Shown: one piece after another, positions 49,097 through 59,500 of the stretch
Position numbering within the stretch: the first letter of the stretch is position 1
Layout of the letters: every line of letters starts with the position of its first letter
Origin: Planctomycetota bacterium
GTDB lineage: Bacteria; Planctomycetota; Phycisphaerae; Phycisphaerales; Phycisphaeraceae
Direction of reading: 5' to 3'
Assembly (NCBI GenBank): GCA_026386955.1
Contig: JAPLMQ010000281.1
Coordinates: forward strand, 1-64,000
DNA length: 64,000 nt
Notes under the pieces: model-generated
Seen by the model: the letters and a program-made list of their open reading frames with translations, nothing else
What the model was told of the DNA's origin: nothing
Databases searched by the model: none
Position numbers and translations under genes: made by a program

Positions 49097-51901
49097 ATGT
49101 CCCAGGGGACCGACGCCGCCCGCCCAGACCCCGACGCGCTGCTCGCCGCCGTCACCGCCGATGAGAAGCGGGCCGCCCGCGGCAAGCTGCGGATCTTCTT
49201 CGGCGCCGCGGCGGGCGTCGGCAAGACCTACGCCATGCTCTCCGCGGCCCGCGACAAGGCGGGCGAGGGCGTCGACCTGGTCGTGGGCTACGCCGAGCCC
49301 CACGCCCGCCCCGAGACCGAGGCCCTGTTGCTCGGCCTCGAGCTCATGCCCTACAAGCTCGTCGAATACCGCTCCACGAAATTCAAGGAGTTCGACCTCG
49401 ACGCCGCGCTCAAGCGCCGCCCCGAGCTGATCCTCGTCGACGAGTTGGCCCACACCAACGCCCCGGGGATGCGCCACGCGAAGCGCTGGCAGGACATCGA
49501 CGAGCTCCTGCAGGCGGGCATCGACGTCTACACCACGCTCAACGTCCAGCACATCGAGAGCCTCAACGACGTGGTCGCGCAGGTCACCGGCGTGATCGTG
49601 CGCGAGACGCTGCCCGACGCGGTCTTCGAGGCTGCCGACGAGGTGGAGCTGGTCGACCTCGCGCCCGACGAACTGCTCGACCGGCTCTCGGAGGGGAAGG
49701 TCTACTTCCCCGAGCAGGCGGAGCAGGCACGGCAAAAGTTCTTCAGGAAGTCGAACCTCACCGCCCTGCGCGAGCTGGCCCTGCGCAAGACCGCCGAGCG
49801 CGTCGGGGCTCAGGTGACGGCCGCGCGGCGGCAGGAGTTCTCGCGCCGGGCCTGGCCGACCTCCGAGCGGCTGCTGGTCTGCATCAGCCCCAGCCCGCAC
49901 GCGGCCCGAGTGATCCGCTCCGCCAAGCGCATGGCCTCGGCGCTGCAGGCGCCGTGGACCGTCGTCTACGTCGAGACGCCCCGGATGCACGAGCAGCCGC
50001 GACCGGTGCACGACCAACTCCTGCGGAACTTCCGCCTCGCGGAGCGGCTGGGGGCGCGCAGCGTCACGCTGACTGGCCTGAACCCCACGGACGAGATCCT
50101 CGCCTACGCCCGCGTGAACAACGTGACCAAGATCGTGGTGGGCAAGACCGCGCGGGCCTGGTGGCGCGAGATCCTCCGCCGGCCGATCGTCGACCAACTC
50201 ATCCGCCGCGCCGCCGACGTCGACATCTACGTCATCCACGGGCTGCCCGAGGCCCGCCGGACCGAAATCCCCGAACCCAGCGGAGGCGGCTCCCGCGGCG
50301 ACGACGGCGCGAACGAGATCCTGCCCCGCATCGACTGGCCGGTCTACCGCAACTGCGGGCTGATCCTCCTGGCCTGCACCGCCGCCGCGGCGCTGCTCTA
50401 CTACGGGATGGACGTCCCCTCCAAGGGCGACCTCTCCAACCTCATCATGGTCTACCTCGTGGGCGTGGTGGCCGTGGCGGCGCGCTACGGGCGCACGCCC
50501 TCGGTGGTGATGGCGGTCGTCACCGTCGCCTTCTTCGACTTCTTCTTCGTCCCGCCGCGGTTCAACTTCGCCGTGACCGACACGCCCTACCTCATCACCT
50601 TCCTGGTCATGCTCGGCGTGGGGCTTGTGATCGGGACGCTCACGGTGCAGGTGCGCGAGCACGCGGAGGCCAGCCGCAAGCGCGAGCGGCGGATCGAGGC
50701 CCTCTACCGGATGACCGACCGGCTGGCGGGCGCGATGGACCTGATGTCGCTGCTGGACGTGGCGGCGCGGGAGTTGGCGGAGGTCTTCGCGGCCCGCGTG
50801 GTGCTGTTGCTGCCCGACGAGCGGAGACGATTGGAGTTCCGCCGGGCGAGCGAGACGGGCGTGGTGTTGCCCGACGCGGAGCTGGCGGTGGCCCAGTGGG
50901 CGTTCGACCACGAGACGATCGCGGGCTGCGGGACGGACACGCTCCCTTCCTCGCCTTGGCTCTACCTGCCTATCGGGACGGGCAGCCCGCCCGCGGGGGT
51001 GGCGGGCGTGGCGAGCGTGGAGCCTGGGCAGACGCCGCAGTTGATGTCGCCCGAGCAGCGCACGCTGCTGGAGGCCTTCCTCGACCAGATCGCGCTGGCG
51101 GTGGAGCGCAACGGGCTGGCGCAGCGGGCGCGGATCGCGCAGATGCAGGCCGAGGCCGAGCGCGTCCGCAACACGCTGCTCTCGAGCGTGTCGCACGACC
51201 TGCGCACGCCGCTGGCGGTGATCAGCGGGGCCAGCGGCGGGCTGCTGGAGGCCGCGGCGTCGGACCCGGCGGCGAGCCGGGAGTTGGCCCAGACCATCCA
51301 CGACGAGGCCGAGCGGCTCAACCGCCTGGTGGGCAACCTGCTCGACTTGGCGAGGCTCGAGTCGGGCGCGGCGCAGCCCGCCCGGCAGTGGCAGCCGCTG
51401 GAGGAGATCGTCGGCTCGGCGCTGCATCGGCTGTCGCCGCGCCTGGGCGGACGGGAGGTCGTCACGCGGATCCCGACCGACTTGCCCAGCCTCTTCGTCG
51501 ACGGCGTCCTGTTCGAGCAGGCGCTGATCCACCTGCTCGACAACGCGGCGAACTACACGCCCGCGGGCTCGCCGATCGAGGTCGCCGCGACGGCCAAGCC
51601 GGGCGGTGTGCAGGTGAGCGTGCTCGACCGCGGCCCGGGCCTGCCCCCGGCTGAGCTTTCGCGCGTGTTCGACAAGTTCTTCCGTGGCTCGACCGCCGGC
51701 TCGCAGCGCGGCGCGGGCTTGGGGCTGGCGATCTGCAAGGTGATCGTCGAAGCCCACGACGGACGCGCCTGGGCGGAGAACCGCCCGCCCGCCGGCGGCA
51801 CGGGCGCGGCGTTCCACCTCTTCATCCCGGTCGAGGGCGCCCCGCCCGCGGCCGGCGCAATCGGAACCTCGGCCCCGAACGAGGGACAAACCGGAAGGTG
51901 A
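49097..51901 (+). CDS. kdpD: Osmosensitive K+ channel histidine kinase KdpD
   Basis: About 934 residues with the full KdpD layout: an N-terminal KdpD domain with Walker A (GAAAGVGKTYAM) and DELAHTNAPG, a universal-stress-like domain (residues about 255-380), four membrane helices (DUF4118; about 415-510), a GAF-like domain (about 535-660), the dimerisation helix with phospho-acceptor His700 in SVSHDLRTPLAVISG, and an ATPase domain with DNAANYTPAGSPIEV and GAGLGLAICKVIVEAH. It senses K+ shortage and phosphorylates KdpE. I chose the ATG at 49097, which has GGAG six bases upstream; a TTG twelve bases earlier is possible. Confidence 0.96.
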   Translation: MSQGTDAARPDPDALLAAVTADEKRAARGKLRIFFGAAAGVGKTYAMLSAARDKAGEGVDLVVGYAEPHARPETEALLLGLELMPYKLVEYRSTKFKEFDLDAALKRRPELILVDELAHTNAPGMRHAKRWQDIDELLQAGIDVYTTLNVQHIESLNDVVAQVTGVIVRETLPDAVFEAADEVELVDLAPDELLDRLSEGKVYFPEQAEQARQKFFRKSNLTALRELALRKTAERVGAQVTAARRQEFSRRAWPTSERLLVCISPSPHAARVIRSAKRMASALQAPWTVVYVETPRMHEQPRPVHDQLLRNFRLAERLGARSVTLTGLNPTDEILAYARVNNVTKIVVGKTARAWWREILRRPIVDQLIRRAADVDIYVIHGLPEARRTEIPEPSGGGSRGDDGANEILPRIDWPVYRNCGLILLACTAAAALLYYGMDVPSKGDLSNLIMVYLVGVVAVAARYGRTPSVVMAVVTVAFFDFFFVPPRFNFAVTDTPYLITFLVMLGVGLVIGTLTVQVREHAEASRKRERRIEALYRMTDRLAGAMDLMSLLDVAARELAEVFAARVVLLLPDERRRLEFRRASETGVVLPDAELAVAQWAFDHETIAGCGTDTLPSSPWLYLPIGTGSPPAGVAGVASVEPGQTPQLMSPEQRTLLEAFLDQIALAVERNGLAQRARIAQMQAEAERVRNTLLSSVSHDLRTPLAVISGASGGLLEAAASDPAASRELAQTIHDEAERLNRLVGNLLDLARLESGAAQPARQWQPLEEIVGSALHRLSPRLGGREVVTRIPTDLPSLFVDGVLFEQALIHLLDNAANYTPAGSPIEVAATAKPGGVQVSVLDRGPGLPPAELSRVFDKFFRGSTAGSQRGAGLGLAICKVIVEAHDGRAWAENRPPAGGTGAAFHLFIPVEGAPPAAGAIGTSAPNEGQTGR

Positions 51902-51908
51902 GGCGAGC

Positions 51909-52607
51909 ATGCCGGGCGACGCCCCGTTGATCCTGCTGATCGAGGACGACCCCCAAATCCGGCGCTTCCTGCGCCCGACGCTCGCGGCCCAGGGCTATCG
52001 GCTCGTCGAGGCGACGACCGGCAACGAGGGTCTGACGCAGGCGGCGACGCAGCCGCCGGACGTGGTGATCCTCGACCTGGGCCTGCCCGACATCGACGGG
52101 CTGGAGGTGACGCGCCGACTGCGCGACTGGACCGCGGTGCCGATCGTCGTGCTCTCCGCCCGGGGGCAGGAGAGGGACAAGGTGGCCGCGCTCGACTTGG
52201 GGGCCGACGACTACCTGACCAAGCCCTTCGGCGTGCCGGAGCTGCTGGCCCGGCTGCGCGCGGCCCTTCGTCGCTCGGCGGCGCGGGCCGCGCGCGAGCC
52301 CGAGGCCGTCTTCGCCGTCGGCGACCTGCGCGTCGACCTCTCCGCCCGGCTCGTGAGCGTCGCGGGCGCGGAGGTCCACCTCACGCCCACGGAGTACCGC
52401 GTCCTGACGACGCTGGTCCGCCACGCGGGGAAGGTCGCGACGCACTCGTTCCTGCTCAAGGAGGTCTGGGGGCCGCCCCACGTGCAGGAGACGCATTACC
52501 TGCGCGTCTTCATGGCGGGGTTGAGGCGCAAGTTGGAGAAGGACCCCGCGCAGCCGCGATATCTGCTGACGGAGCAGGGGGTGGGGTATCGGTTGGCGGT
52601 GGAGTAG
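51909..52607 (+). CDS. kdpE: KdpE response regulator (OmpR family)
   Basis: A 232-residue OmpR/PhoB-class regulator. The receiver domain has the acidic pair in LLIEDDPQI, phospho-acceptor Asp56 in VVILDLGLPDIDG, and Lys in DYLTKPFGVPELLARLR. The winged-helix end has LTPTEYRVLTTLVRHAGKV and HYLRVFMAGLRRKLEKDP. It is separated from kdpD by seven bases. The GAATCTT repeat at 44056 is a plausible target. Element B follows the stop and may end the transcript. Confidence 0.96.
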   Translation: MPGDAPLILLIEDDPQIRRFLRPTLAAQGYRLVEATTGNEGLTQAATQPPDVVILDLGLPDIDGLEVTRRLRDWTAVPIVVLSARGQERDKVAALDLGADDYLTKPFGVPELLARLRAALRRSAARAAREPEAVFAVGDLRVDLSARLVSVAGAEVHLTPTEYRVLTTLVRHAGKVATHSFLLKEVWGPPHVQETHYLRVFMAGLRRKLEKDPAQPRYLLTEQGVGYRLAVE

Positions 52608-52632
52608 CGCGACATCACGAATGTGGAGGGGC

Positions 52633-52796
52633 GTGCCACATCGCAGCCGAAGGCCGCTATGTGCGGACGACGGCGCGTCCCGGTTGGCGAGGCGTTTCGC
52701 GCACGTCCGTCGGTGAATGGGAAGAAGGCGGACACGTGCAGGTCCCAACGCCTCCGGTCGACCGGCACACAGCAGCCTTCGGCTGCAGTGCGGCAC
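52633..52796. repeat. Paired-hairpin element B (164 bp)
   Basis: Same plan as element A: left arm GTGCCACATCGCAGCC with loop GAA, right arm ending CAGTGCGGCAC with loop TTC. GGTCGACCGGCACACAGCAG stands where A has GGTTGACTGGCACACAGCAG. The interior is clearly diverged. It lies between the convergent kdpE and PEP-CTERM genes, where its hairpins could mark both transcript ends. Confidence 0.85.
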
Positions 52797-52826
52797 GTCC
52801 AAGAAGCATTTCGCGAAACCAAGGCG

Positions 52827-53486
52827 TCACCGGACAACGCGACGGCGGGCAAGGAGGGCGCCGGCGAGCAGCAGTGTCATCGCAGCGCTCGCGGGCTCGG
52901 GCACATTGGTCGAGGGTGGGATCGCTACGCCGTCGGGTTGCCCGAGCGAGACCGTGTGGGCCGTGGAGCCGGCGAAGGAGGGGACGAGGCTGCCGCCGAT
53001 GGTGCCGCCGACGTCGGTCGTCAGTCCGGGGTCGCCACCGCCGAGGGAGACGATGGGCGTGCCGCCCGAGGGCAGGCCGGCGAGGCTGACGTTGAGCGTG
53101 CCGATGTGCTGCGACGCCCCGCCGGGGAGGAGGAACGGCCCGAGGACGGGGTCGTTGGGGGCGATCAATCCCAAGCCCGTGTTGACCGAGAGGAGCTCGA
53201 TCCACCCGGGCAGCGTCGCCGCGTCGATGTCGAAGCTGAACCGACTGAAGTCGGTCCCGCCCGCGGTGAGGTCGGCGCTGCTGCCGGTGACGGAGAGCTG
53301 CACGGCCTCGATCTGGTCGCCGGGCGCGCCGGTGAAGAGGACCGAGACGGCGAAGTGGGCCGCGCCCGACGAGACGGTCGCCGGGCCGAGGTCGACCTGG
53401 GCCGTGGCGGCCAGCGCGGGCAGGGGCAGGGCAAGCGCCGCAAGAGCGATGAGGGCGGCGAAGCGTCCGAGCATTGACTTAAACAT
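52827..53486 (-). CDS. PEP-CTERM sorting-domain protein
   Basis: 219 residues: signal peptide (FAALIALAALALPLPALA), a beta-rich cohesin-like middle (residues about 28-190; ATAQVDLGPATVSSGAAHFA), and the C-terminal PEP-CTERM signal VPEPASAAMTLLLAGALLAR plus a basic end (RRVVR). Such proteins are cut by an exosortase (EpsH/XrtA-type; none in the window) and attached to the cell surface or exopolysaccharide. GGAG lies seven bases before the ATG. It starts only 32 bases after the stop of the giant gene, on the same strand, so the two are probably co-transcribed. The cohesin-like reading is tentative, but would be striking beside a dockerin. Confidence 0.85.
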   Translation of the reverse strand: MFKSMLGRFAALIALAALALPLPALAATAQVDLGPATVSSGAAHFAVSVLFTGAPGDQIEAVQLSVTGSSADLTAGGTDFSRFSFDIDAATLPGWIELLSVNTGLGLIAPNDPVLGPFLLPGGASQHIGTLNVSLAGLPSGGTPIVSLGGGDPGLTTDVGGTIGGSLVPSFAGSTAHTVSLGQPDGVAIPPSTNVPEPASAAMTLLLAGALLARRRVVR

Positions 53487-53518
53487 CTGCGTTCTCCGTA
53501 ACGCGCCGTGCAGGGTCT

Positions 53519-56500
53519 TCAGATCGAGTGGTTGAGCTGCTTGGTCCAGAGCAGGTAGTCGGCGATGTTGACCAAGCCGTCGTTGTTGAGGTCGAAGGCG
53601 GCATCATATCCGGGCGTCCCGAGCTTGCTGCCGAGGCGGGCCTGGAAGATCGGGCGGTCGCCGATGGTGACGGAGCCGTCGCCGTCGTAGTCGCCCAGGA
53701 GACGGTGGAATGCGATGCGGTGGATGCCGTCGATCGTGGCGTCGGTGTCGATCAGGTTGGTCGACCCGTCGTCGGCGGTGATGAGGTTGGTGTCGAGGCG
53801 CAGCTCGTAGCGGCCGTCGCCCAGGATCGTGCGGCGGTCGGTGCCGCCGAGCCCGCCCAGCGTGAGGTCGAGCGAGAGCGTGCGGGAGCCCGTGTCGTAG
53901 TGGAACCGCGCGGGGACGAGGGCGACCTGCACCGGCGCCGGGATGCCGACCTGCCAGAGCTGGACGGCCTGGGTGACCGTGCTGTCGGTGATCAGCGCGG
54001 GGAGGTTGGTGTCGCGCCCGAACTGGACGTCGACCGTCTCGACGTTGGACCGCTGGTCCTTCCCGGCCTGGTCCTTCGCGGCGTTGACCGTCGAGGAGGC
54101 CACGGCGAGGGACGGGACGTTGAGGACCTGGAGCGTGACGGTGGCGAGGTTGGAGACCTGCCCGAGCGAATCCTTCACGGTGTAGGTGAAGGAGTCCTGG
54201 CCCGAGAAGTTCTGGGCAGGCTTGTAGAGGAACTTGCCGACGCCCGCGTCGTAGACGAGCAGGCCGTGGGTCTGGGCCGTGCCGACCACGACGGTCGCGA
54301 GGTTGAAGGTCACACCCAAGCCGTGGGAGTCGTTGTCGAGCACGGAGAACTTGATCGAGGAGTTCTCGTTGACGGAGAGCAGGTCGTTGTCGGCCACGGG
54401 GGCCTGGGGCACGGCCGGGTTGACGGCGATGGTGGTGGTGTAGTCGCTGAAGCCGCCGTTGACGTCGGTGATGCGCCCGTGGACGACGCGCGAGGCGACG
54501 CCGGTGAGGTACGAAGCGGGGACGGCGACAGTGGCGCTCGAGGAGCCGGCGAGCTCGAACGTGCCGTTGTCGTCGAAGTCGTAGCTGAACTTGAAGCCCG
54601 CGGCGACGACGGAGGCGAGCGGGTGGAACGGGCTGTTGAAGGAGACGGAGCCCGCGGTCCCTTCAGTGACCGCGCCGGCGTTGGTGAAGGCGGCCGTGGG
54701 GTTGACCTGCGTGATGGAGGCGACGGCGGAGAGGGGTGTCGAGCCGCCTGCGGAGTCGTTGACGGTGACGGTGACGGTGTAGAGCCCGTGGATCGCGTAG
54801 TCGTGGGCGAGGTTGAAGGACTTGTCGGGCTTGAGGGTGAGCGGCTGGTCGCCCGAGCCGTCGCCGAAGTTGACGGTGGCGGTGAAGGTCTGCCCGGCGT
54901 CGGGGTCGGTGAAGGTGCCGGCGAGGGCGAAGGTGGTGCCTTCGGGGGTGGCGGCGGGCGCGTCGAGCGAGACGCCCGGGGCGACGTTGGCGGCGGCGCC
55001 GAGGGTGAATTGGCGGACGTAGGGCGCGGCGACGTTGCCGCCCGCGCCGGCGAGGGGCAGGCCCGAGGTGTCGTGCAGGCTGCGGGTGGCGTCGCTGAAG
55101 ACGGTCAGGCGGTAGAGGCCCGCGGGGAGCGCAACGGCGGGCAGGTTGAGCGTGAGCGAGGTGGCGTCGAGCGTGTACTGCGGGGTGAGGGTGTAGAGGA
55201 TGTCGTCCGCGTTGCCCAGGGTGCCGTTGGGCCCGGCGAAGCGGAGTTCGTAGAGCGCGGGGGCGTTGGCGTCGGTGGGGTTGAGCGGCTCGCTGGTGGT
55301 CAGGACGATCTGGGTGAGCGGCGCGGGGACTGAGCCCGAGGCGTGGACGCCGACGGGCGTCGAGCCGGTGATGGTCGGGAGCGTGGTGTCGGCGCTGGAG
55401 CCGCGGAACTCGTAGGCGCCGATGTCGGCGAAGCCGGGGGTGAAACTGAAGAGGACGGAGTTGGCGTTGGTAAGCGTGGCCTGGTTGTTGGTCGGGGCGA
55501 GGAGGAAGGTCGAGCCGTCGCCGCGGGAGACGCCGGCGGTCGGAGTGAGCCCGGTGTTGCCGGCCCCGTAGTCGAAGCGGATCTGCCCGTCGGCGAAGAG
55601 GACGACGGCGAAGTTGACGGGCTGGCCGTTGCCGTTGTTCGTGCCGGACCAGCGGAAGCGGACCTGGTCGGCCACGGTGGCGTCGATGAAGACGTTGGTC
55701 AGGGCGCTCAAGTTGTCCCAGAGGGGCGTGACGCGGATGTTGGTGAGGAACTTGGCGGCGGTGTTGTTGGTGTCGTTGGGGCCGTCGACGCCGCCGAACT
55801 GCAGCACGCCGGTGACGGAGACGTAGACCGAGGTGTAGCTCGCGCCGTAGAACGGGAAGGCGAAGGGGAGCGTGTAGGAGTTGTAGCTGCTGAAGAGGTT
55901 GAGCTGCGTGCCGCCCGCGGGGTCGAAGAGGCTCGAGCCGAGGGTGGAGACGGCGTAGTCGGGCGCGCCGGCGTTGGTCGTGCCGGGGTCGTCGACGCGC
56001 CCGGCACCCAGGAGGTCGGCCGCGGGGAGGCCCCAGGCGTAGCCGCGGTCGATCGCGGGCGAGCCGGCGAGAAGCTGGAAGTTGTCGTCGCTCCCGCCGT
56101 CGAGGTTCTGCGTGGTGTCGTAGGCGAAGATGTTGTCGGCGCCGTTGATGTCGATGAACGCCGGGTCGGCGAAGAGGCTGTGGACGTCCTTGCCCGAGGC
56201 GGCCTTCCACGCGGCGAAGTCGGCCTGGGTGGCGTCGTTCCAATAGCCCACGAAGGCGTTGGGCGCCGGGCCCTTGAAGAACTCGTTGTAGTCGCTGGTG
56301 AGCCCCGTCTGGGTGTTGGCGGCGACGTAGAGGCCGTAGCCCGCGTTGACCTGGACGATGTTGGAGCGGATGTCGATGTTGCCGAACCCGCCGTCGACGC
56401 GGATGGCGTCGCCCACCGGCTGGTAGATGGTGTTGGAGCTGACGTGGACTTGGTTGAACGAGTCGCCTCCGCCCACGAGGATGCCTTGGTTGGCGTTGGC

Positions 56501-59500
56501 GTAGATGAGGTTGTCCTCGATGCGCCCGCTCCAACGGCGGGAGGATGACGTGCCCGAGACCATGACGCCGATGGCGTTGCCGTAGATGCGGTTGCCGATG
56601 ACCGATTCGCGGTTGCTCACGACGATGCCCGCGTGGGCGTTGTGGAAGACGCGGTTGTGGTCGATCAGGGCGGTCTGCCCGTTCGAGACGATGCCGTCGT
56701 AGCTGTTGTAGACGGTGTTGTTGGTCGCCTGCCCGACGACCTGGATGGCGGCGACGCCGTTGCCCGCGACGTTGTAGACGGTGTTGCCGGTGACGAGGGT
56801 GTAGAGCCCGCCGCGCAGGCCGGTGCTCGTGGTGTCGTGGACGACGTTGTTGGAGATGGTGTTGACGACGGTGCTGTTGGGCGAGCCGGAGTTGTCGACG
56901 ATGCCCTGCTGGGTGTTCGAGACGGCATTGCCCGAGACGATCGCGCGTTGGCCGCCGACGTCGATGCCGATGAAGCCGGTGTTCGCGACGGTGTTGTTGA
57001 CGATGTGCGTGTCGTTGCCGCGGGCCTGGATGCCGATGCCCTGCAGCGTGCTGCTGGCGTTGCCGGCGGGGTTGCCCGAGACGATGTTGTTGATGAGGGT
57101 CGTGGCGCTGCTGGTGCTGTCGAGGATCGCGCCGGCGGCGCCGTTGTTGAAGAGCCGGGAGTTGGAGATCGTCAGCCCGGCGCTGGTGACGGCAAAGGGG
57201 TTGAAGATGTTGGCGCTGTAGACGCCCACGTCGGCGCCGGTGAGGGCGAGGCGGTCGAGCGTGACGTTGGCGGCGCCCGTGAACTCGATGTCGTAGATCC
57301 CGCCGTTCTGGAGCTGGCGCGAGGCGGGCAGCCCGCCGCGGGAGAGCATGGCCTCGCCGACGCCCGCCGCGGGGCCCTGGATCGCCACGCCATTGACGTC
57401 GGCCGCGAGGCGGAGGTTGCGCAGGAGCGTGTAGCTGCCGTTGTCGACATGGACGGTGTCGCCCGCGTGGGGCTTGTAGGCGGCGAAGAGGCCCAGGAGG
57501 CTCGCCATGGGCGAGTCGGGCGACTTGCCGGTGTTGGCGTTGTTGCCCACGACGGTGGTGAGGCTGTCGCCCGCGGTGGCGTTGTCGTTGACGTAGTAGT
57601 CGTGCCCGGCGTTGGCGACGAGGAACGCCTGCTTCGACTGGCCTTGGGGCGAGCCCGCGGCATTCGCGACGACGCGGACGAGATCCTGGTTCGAGACCGG
57701 GCCGGCGGTCCAGTTGAACGAGCCGTTGCCGAGGTGGTCGACGCCCACGGCGGCGGCGAGGACGCTCCAGTTCGCGCCGTTGTCGGTCGAGAGTTGGACG
57801 CTGAAGGTCGGCGCGGCCACCCCGCCGGCGTTGGCGGAGAGGATCTCGATGCCCGCGAGGACCGCGCCTGTGTAGGTCTTGTTCACGAGGTCGAGCGTGA
57901 GCCCCGCCCCGCCCGCGGCGACGGCGGCGATGGTCTGCTGCGTCGCCTTGGCGAACGTGCCGGCGTCGCCGGTGATGTCGTAGTCGGCGACGGCGACGGC
58001 GCCTTGAGCAACGATGTCGAAGACGCGGCTGCCCACGTTGCTGTTGTACGGCTCGAAGAAGTGAAGGCGGAGCGTGTAGGAGCCGTCGGGCACGGCGAAC
58101 TTGTAGGAGAGCTTGTTGCCCACGCCGTTGGTGGCCGCGTCGAAGCTGCGGTAGACCGCCGCGGGGGCGGGATCGACCACGCCGCTGACGTCAACGGGGG
58201 TGGTGTAGGCGGCCGCGGCGCTGCCGGAGGTGAGGTAGCGGTCGGCCGACCAGCCGGAGCCGTCGCCCCCGCCGGCGTCGACCAGGAGAACGGGCGACTG
58301 GAGCGTCAGCCCGGTGCTGCGCCACTGGATCGGGACGGCCTGCCCGAGGCTGAACTTCTCGCGGCCCACGGGGGTGAGGACCTGCACGAGCCGGGCGGTG
58401 CTGGTCGCCGCGAAGGCGGTGTTGCCGTCGTACCCGATGTTGACGCGCCGGCCGTTGGGGCCCGGCTCGTTGACGTAGGCGGAGGAGGGGTCGCCCGCGT
58501 CGATGGCGGGCGAGTCCGCCTGGAGATGGAAGTTGTCGTCGAGGCCCTTGTCGGCCCCGCCGACGAAGCCCAAGCCGCCGTCGGCGCCGTCGGGGTCCAC
58601 GAAGCGCGGGTCGGCGAAGAGGCTGTTGCCGTCGATGCCGAGGTTGTAGAACGCGTCGTCGAGGGTGGTGACGGCGACGCCGGCCCAGGTGGCGATGCGG
58701 CCCGCGCCGGTGGCGAAGTAGACGTTGTAGTCGCTGAAGAGCCCGGCGGCGGAGTCGAAGGCGACCTTGAGGGCGCTGCCCGCACCAACCTGGATGATGT
58801 TGTTGCGCAGGTCGGCGGTGTTGGTCGACTGGTCGACCACGATGCCGTCGCCCACCGGCTGGTAGATGGTGTTGCCCCAGACGCGGGAGCGGTTGGCGAC
58901 GGTGTCGAAGGCGCTGGACTCGACGAGGATCGCCTCGGTGGTGTTGGCGTAGACCAGGTTCCCGCTGACGTCGCCCTGGAAGCCGCCGCCGTTGAAGTTG
59001 GCGAGTTGGATGCCGATGGGGTTGGAGTAGACCGTGTTGCCGCGGACGACCGGGTTGCCGTTGGTGAAGATGCCGAGCCTGGTGTTGTTGTAGACGCGGT
59101 TGCCGGTGACGGAGGTCTTGGGCTCGTGGGCGTCGATGCCGAGGTTGCTGTCGTGGACGGTGTTGCCCACGGCGGCGGCCCCGTAGCTGACGGAGATGCC
59201 GGTGCCGAGGTTGTCGGACCGGATGAAGTTGTAGGCGGTGTTGTTGGAGACGGTGACGGCGTTGGTGGCGTAGATGCCGAAGCGCCCGGCGTCGTGGACG
59301 GTGTTGCCGGTGACGAGGCTGCCGTCGCCGCTGACGGTCATGCCGTAGTCGGCCTGGAAGTCGACGGCGTTGAGGCTGTAGAGGGTGTTGCCGGAGATCG
59401 TGGTGCTGGGCGCCGCGGCGCTGATGCCGGTGCGCTGGAAGGTCGAGAAGTCGCTGAGGTCGCCGTAGATGGTGTTGCCGCTGATGAGCGTGTTGGTGTT

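Noticed and set aside
20201-52796. Autonomous insertion sequences
   Set aside because: The paired-arm elements are only 143-234 bp and contain no transposase; I could not find clear target-site duplications at their ends.
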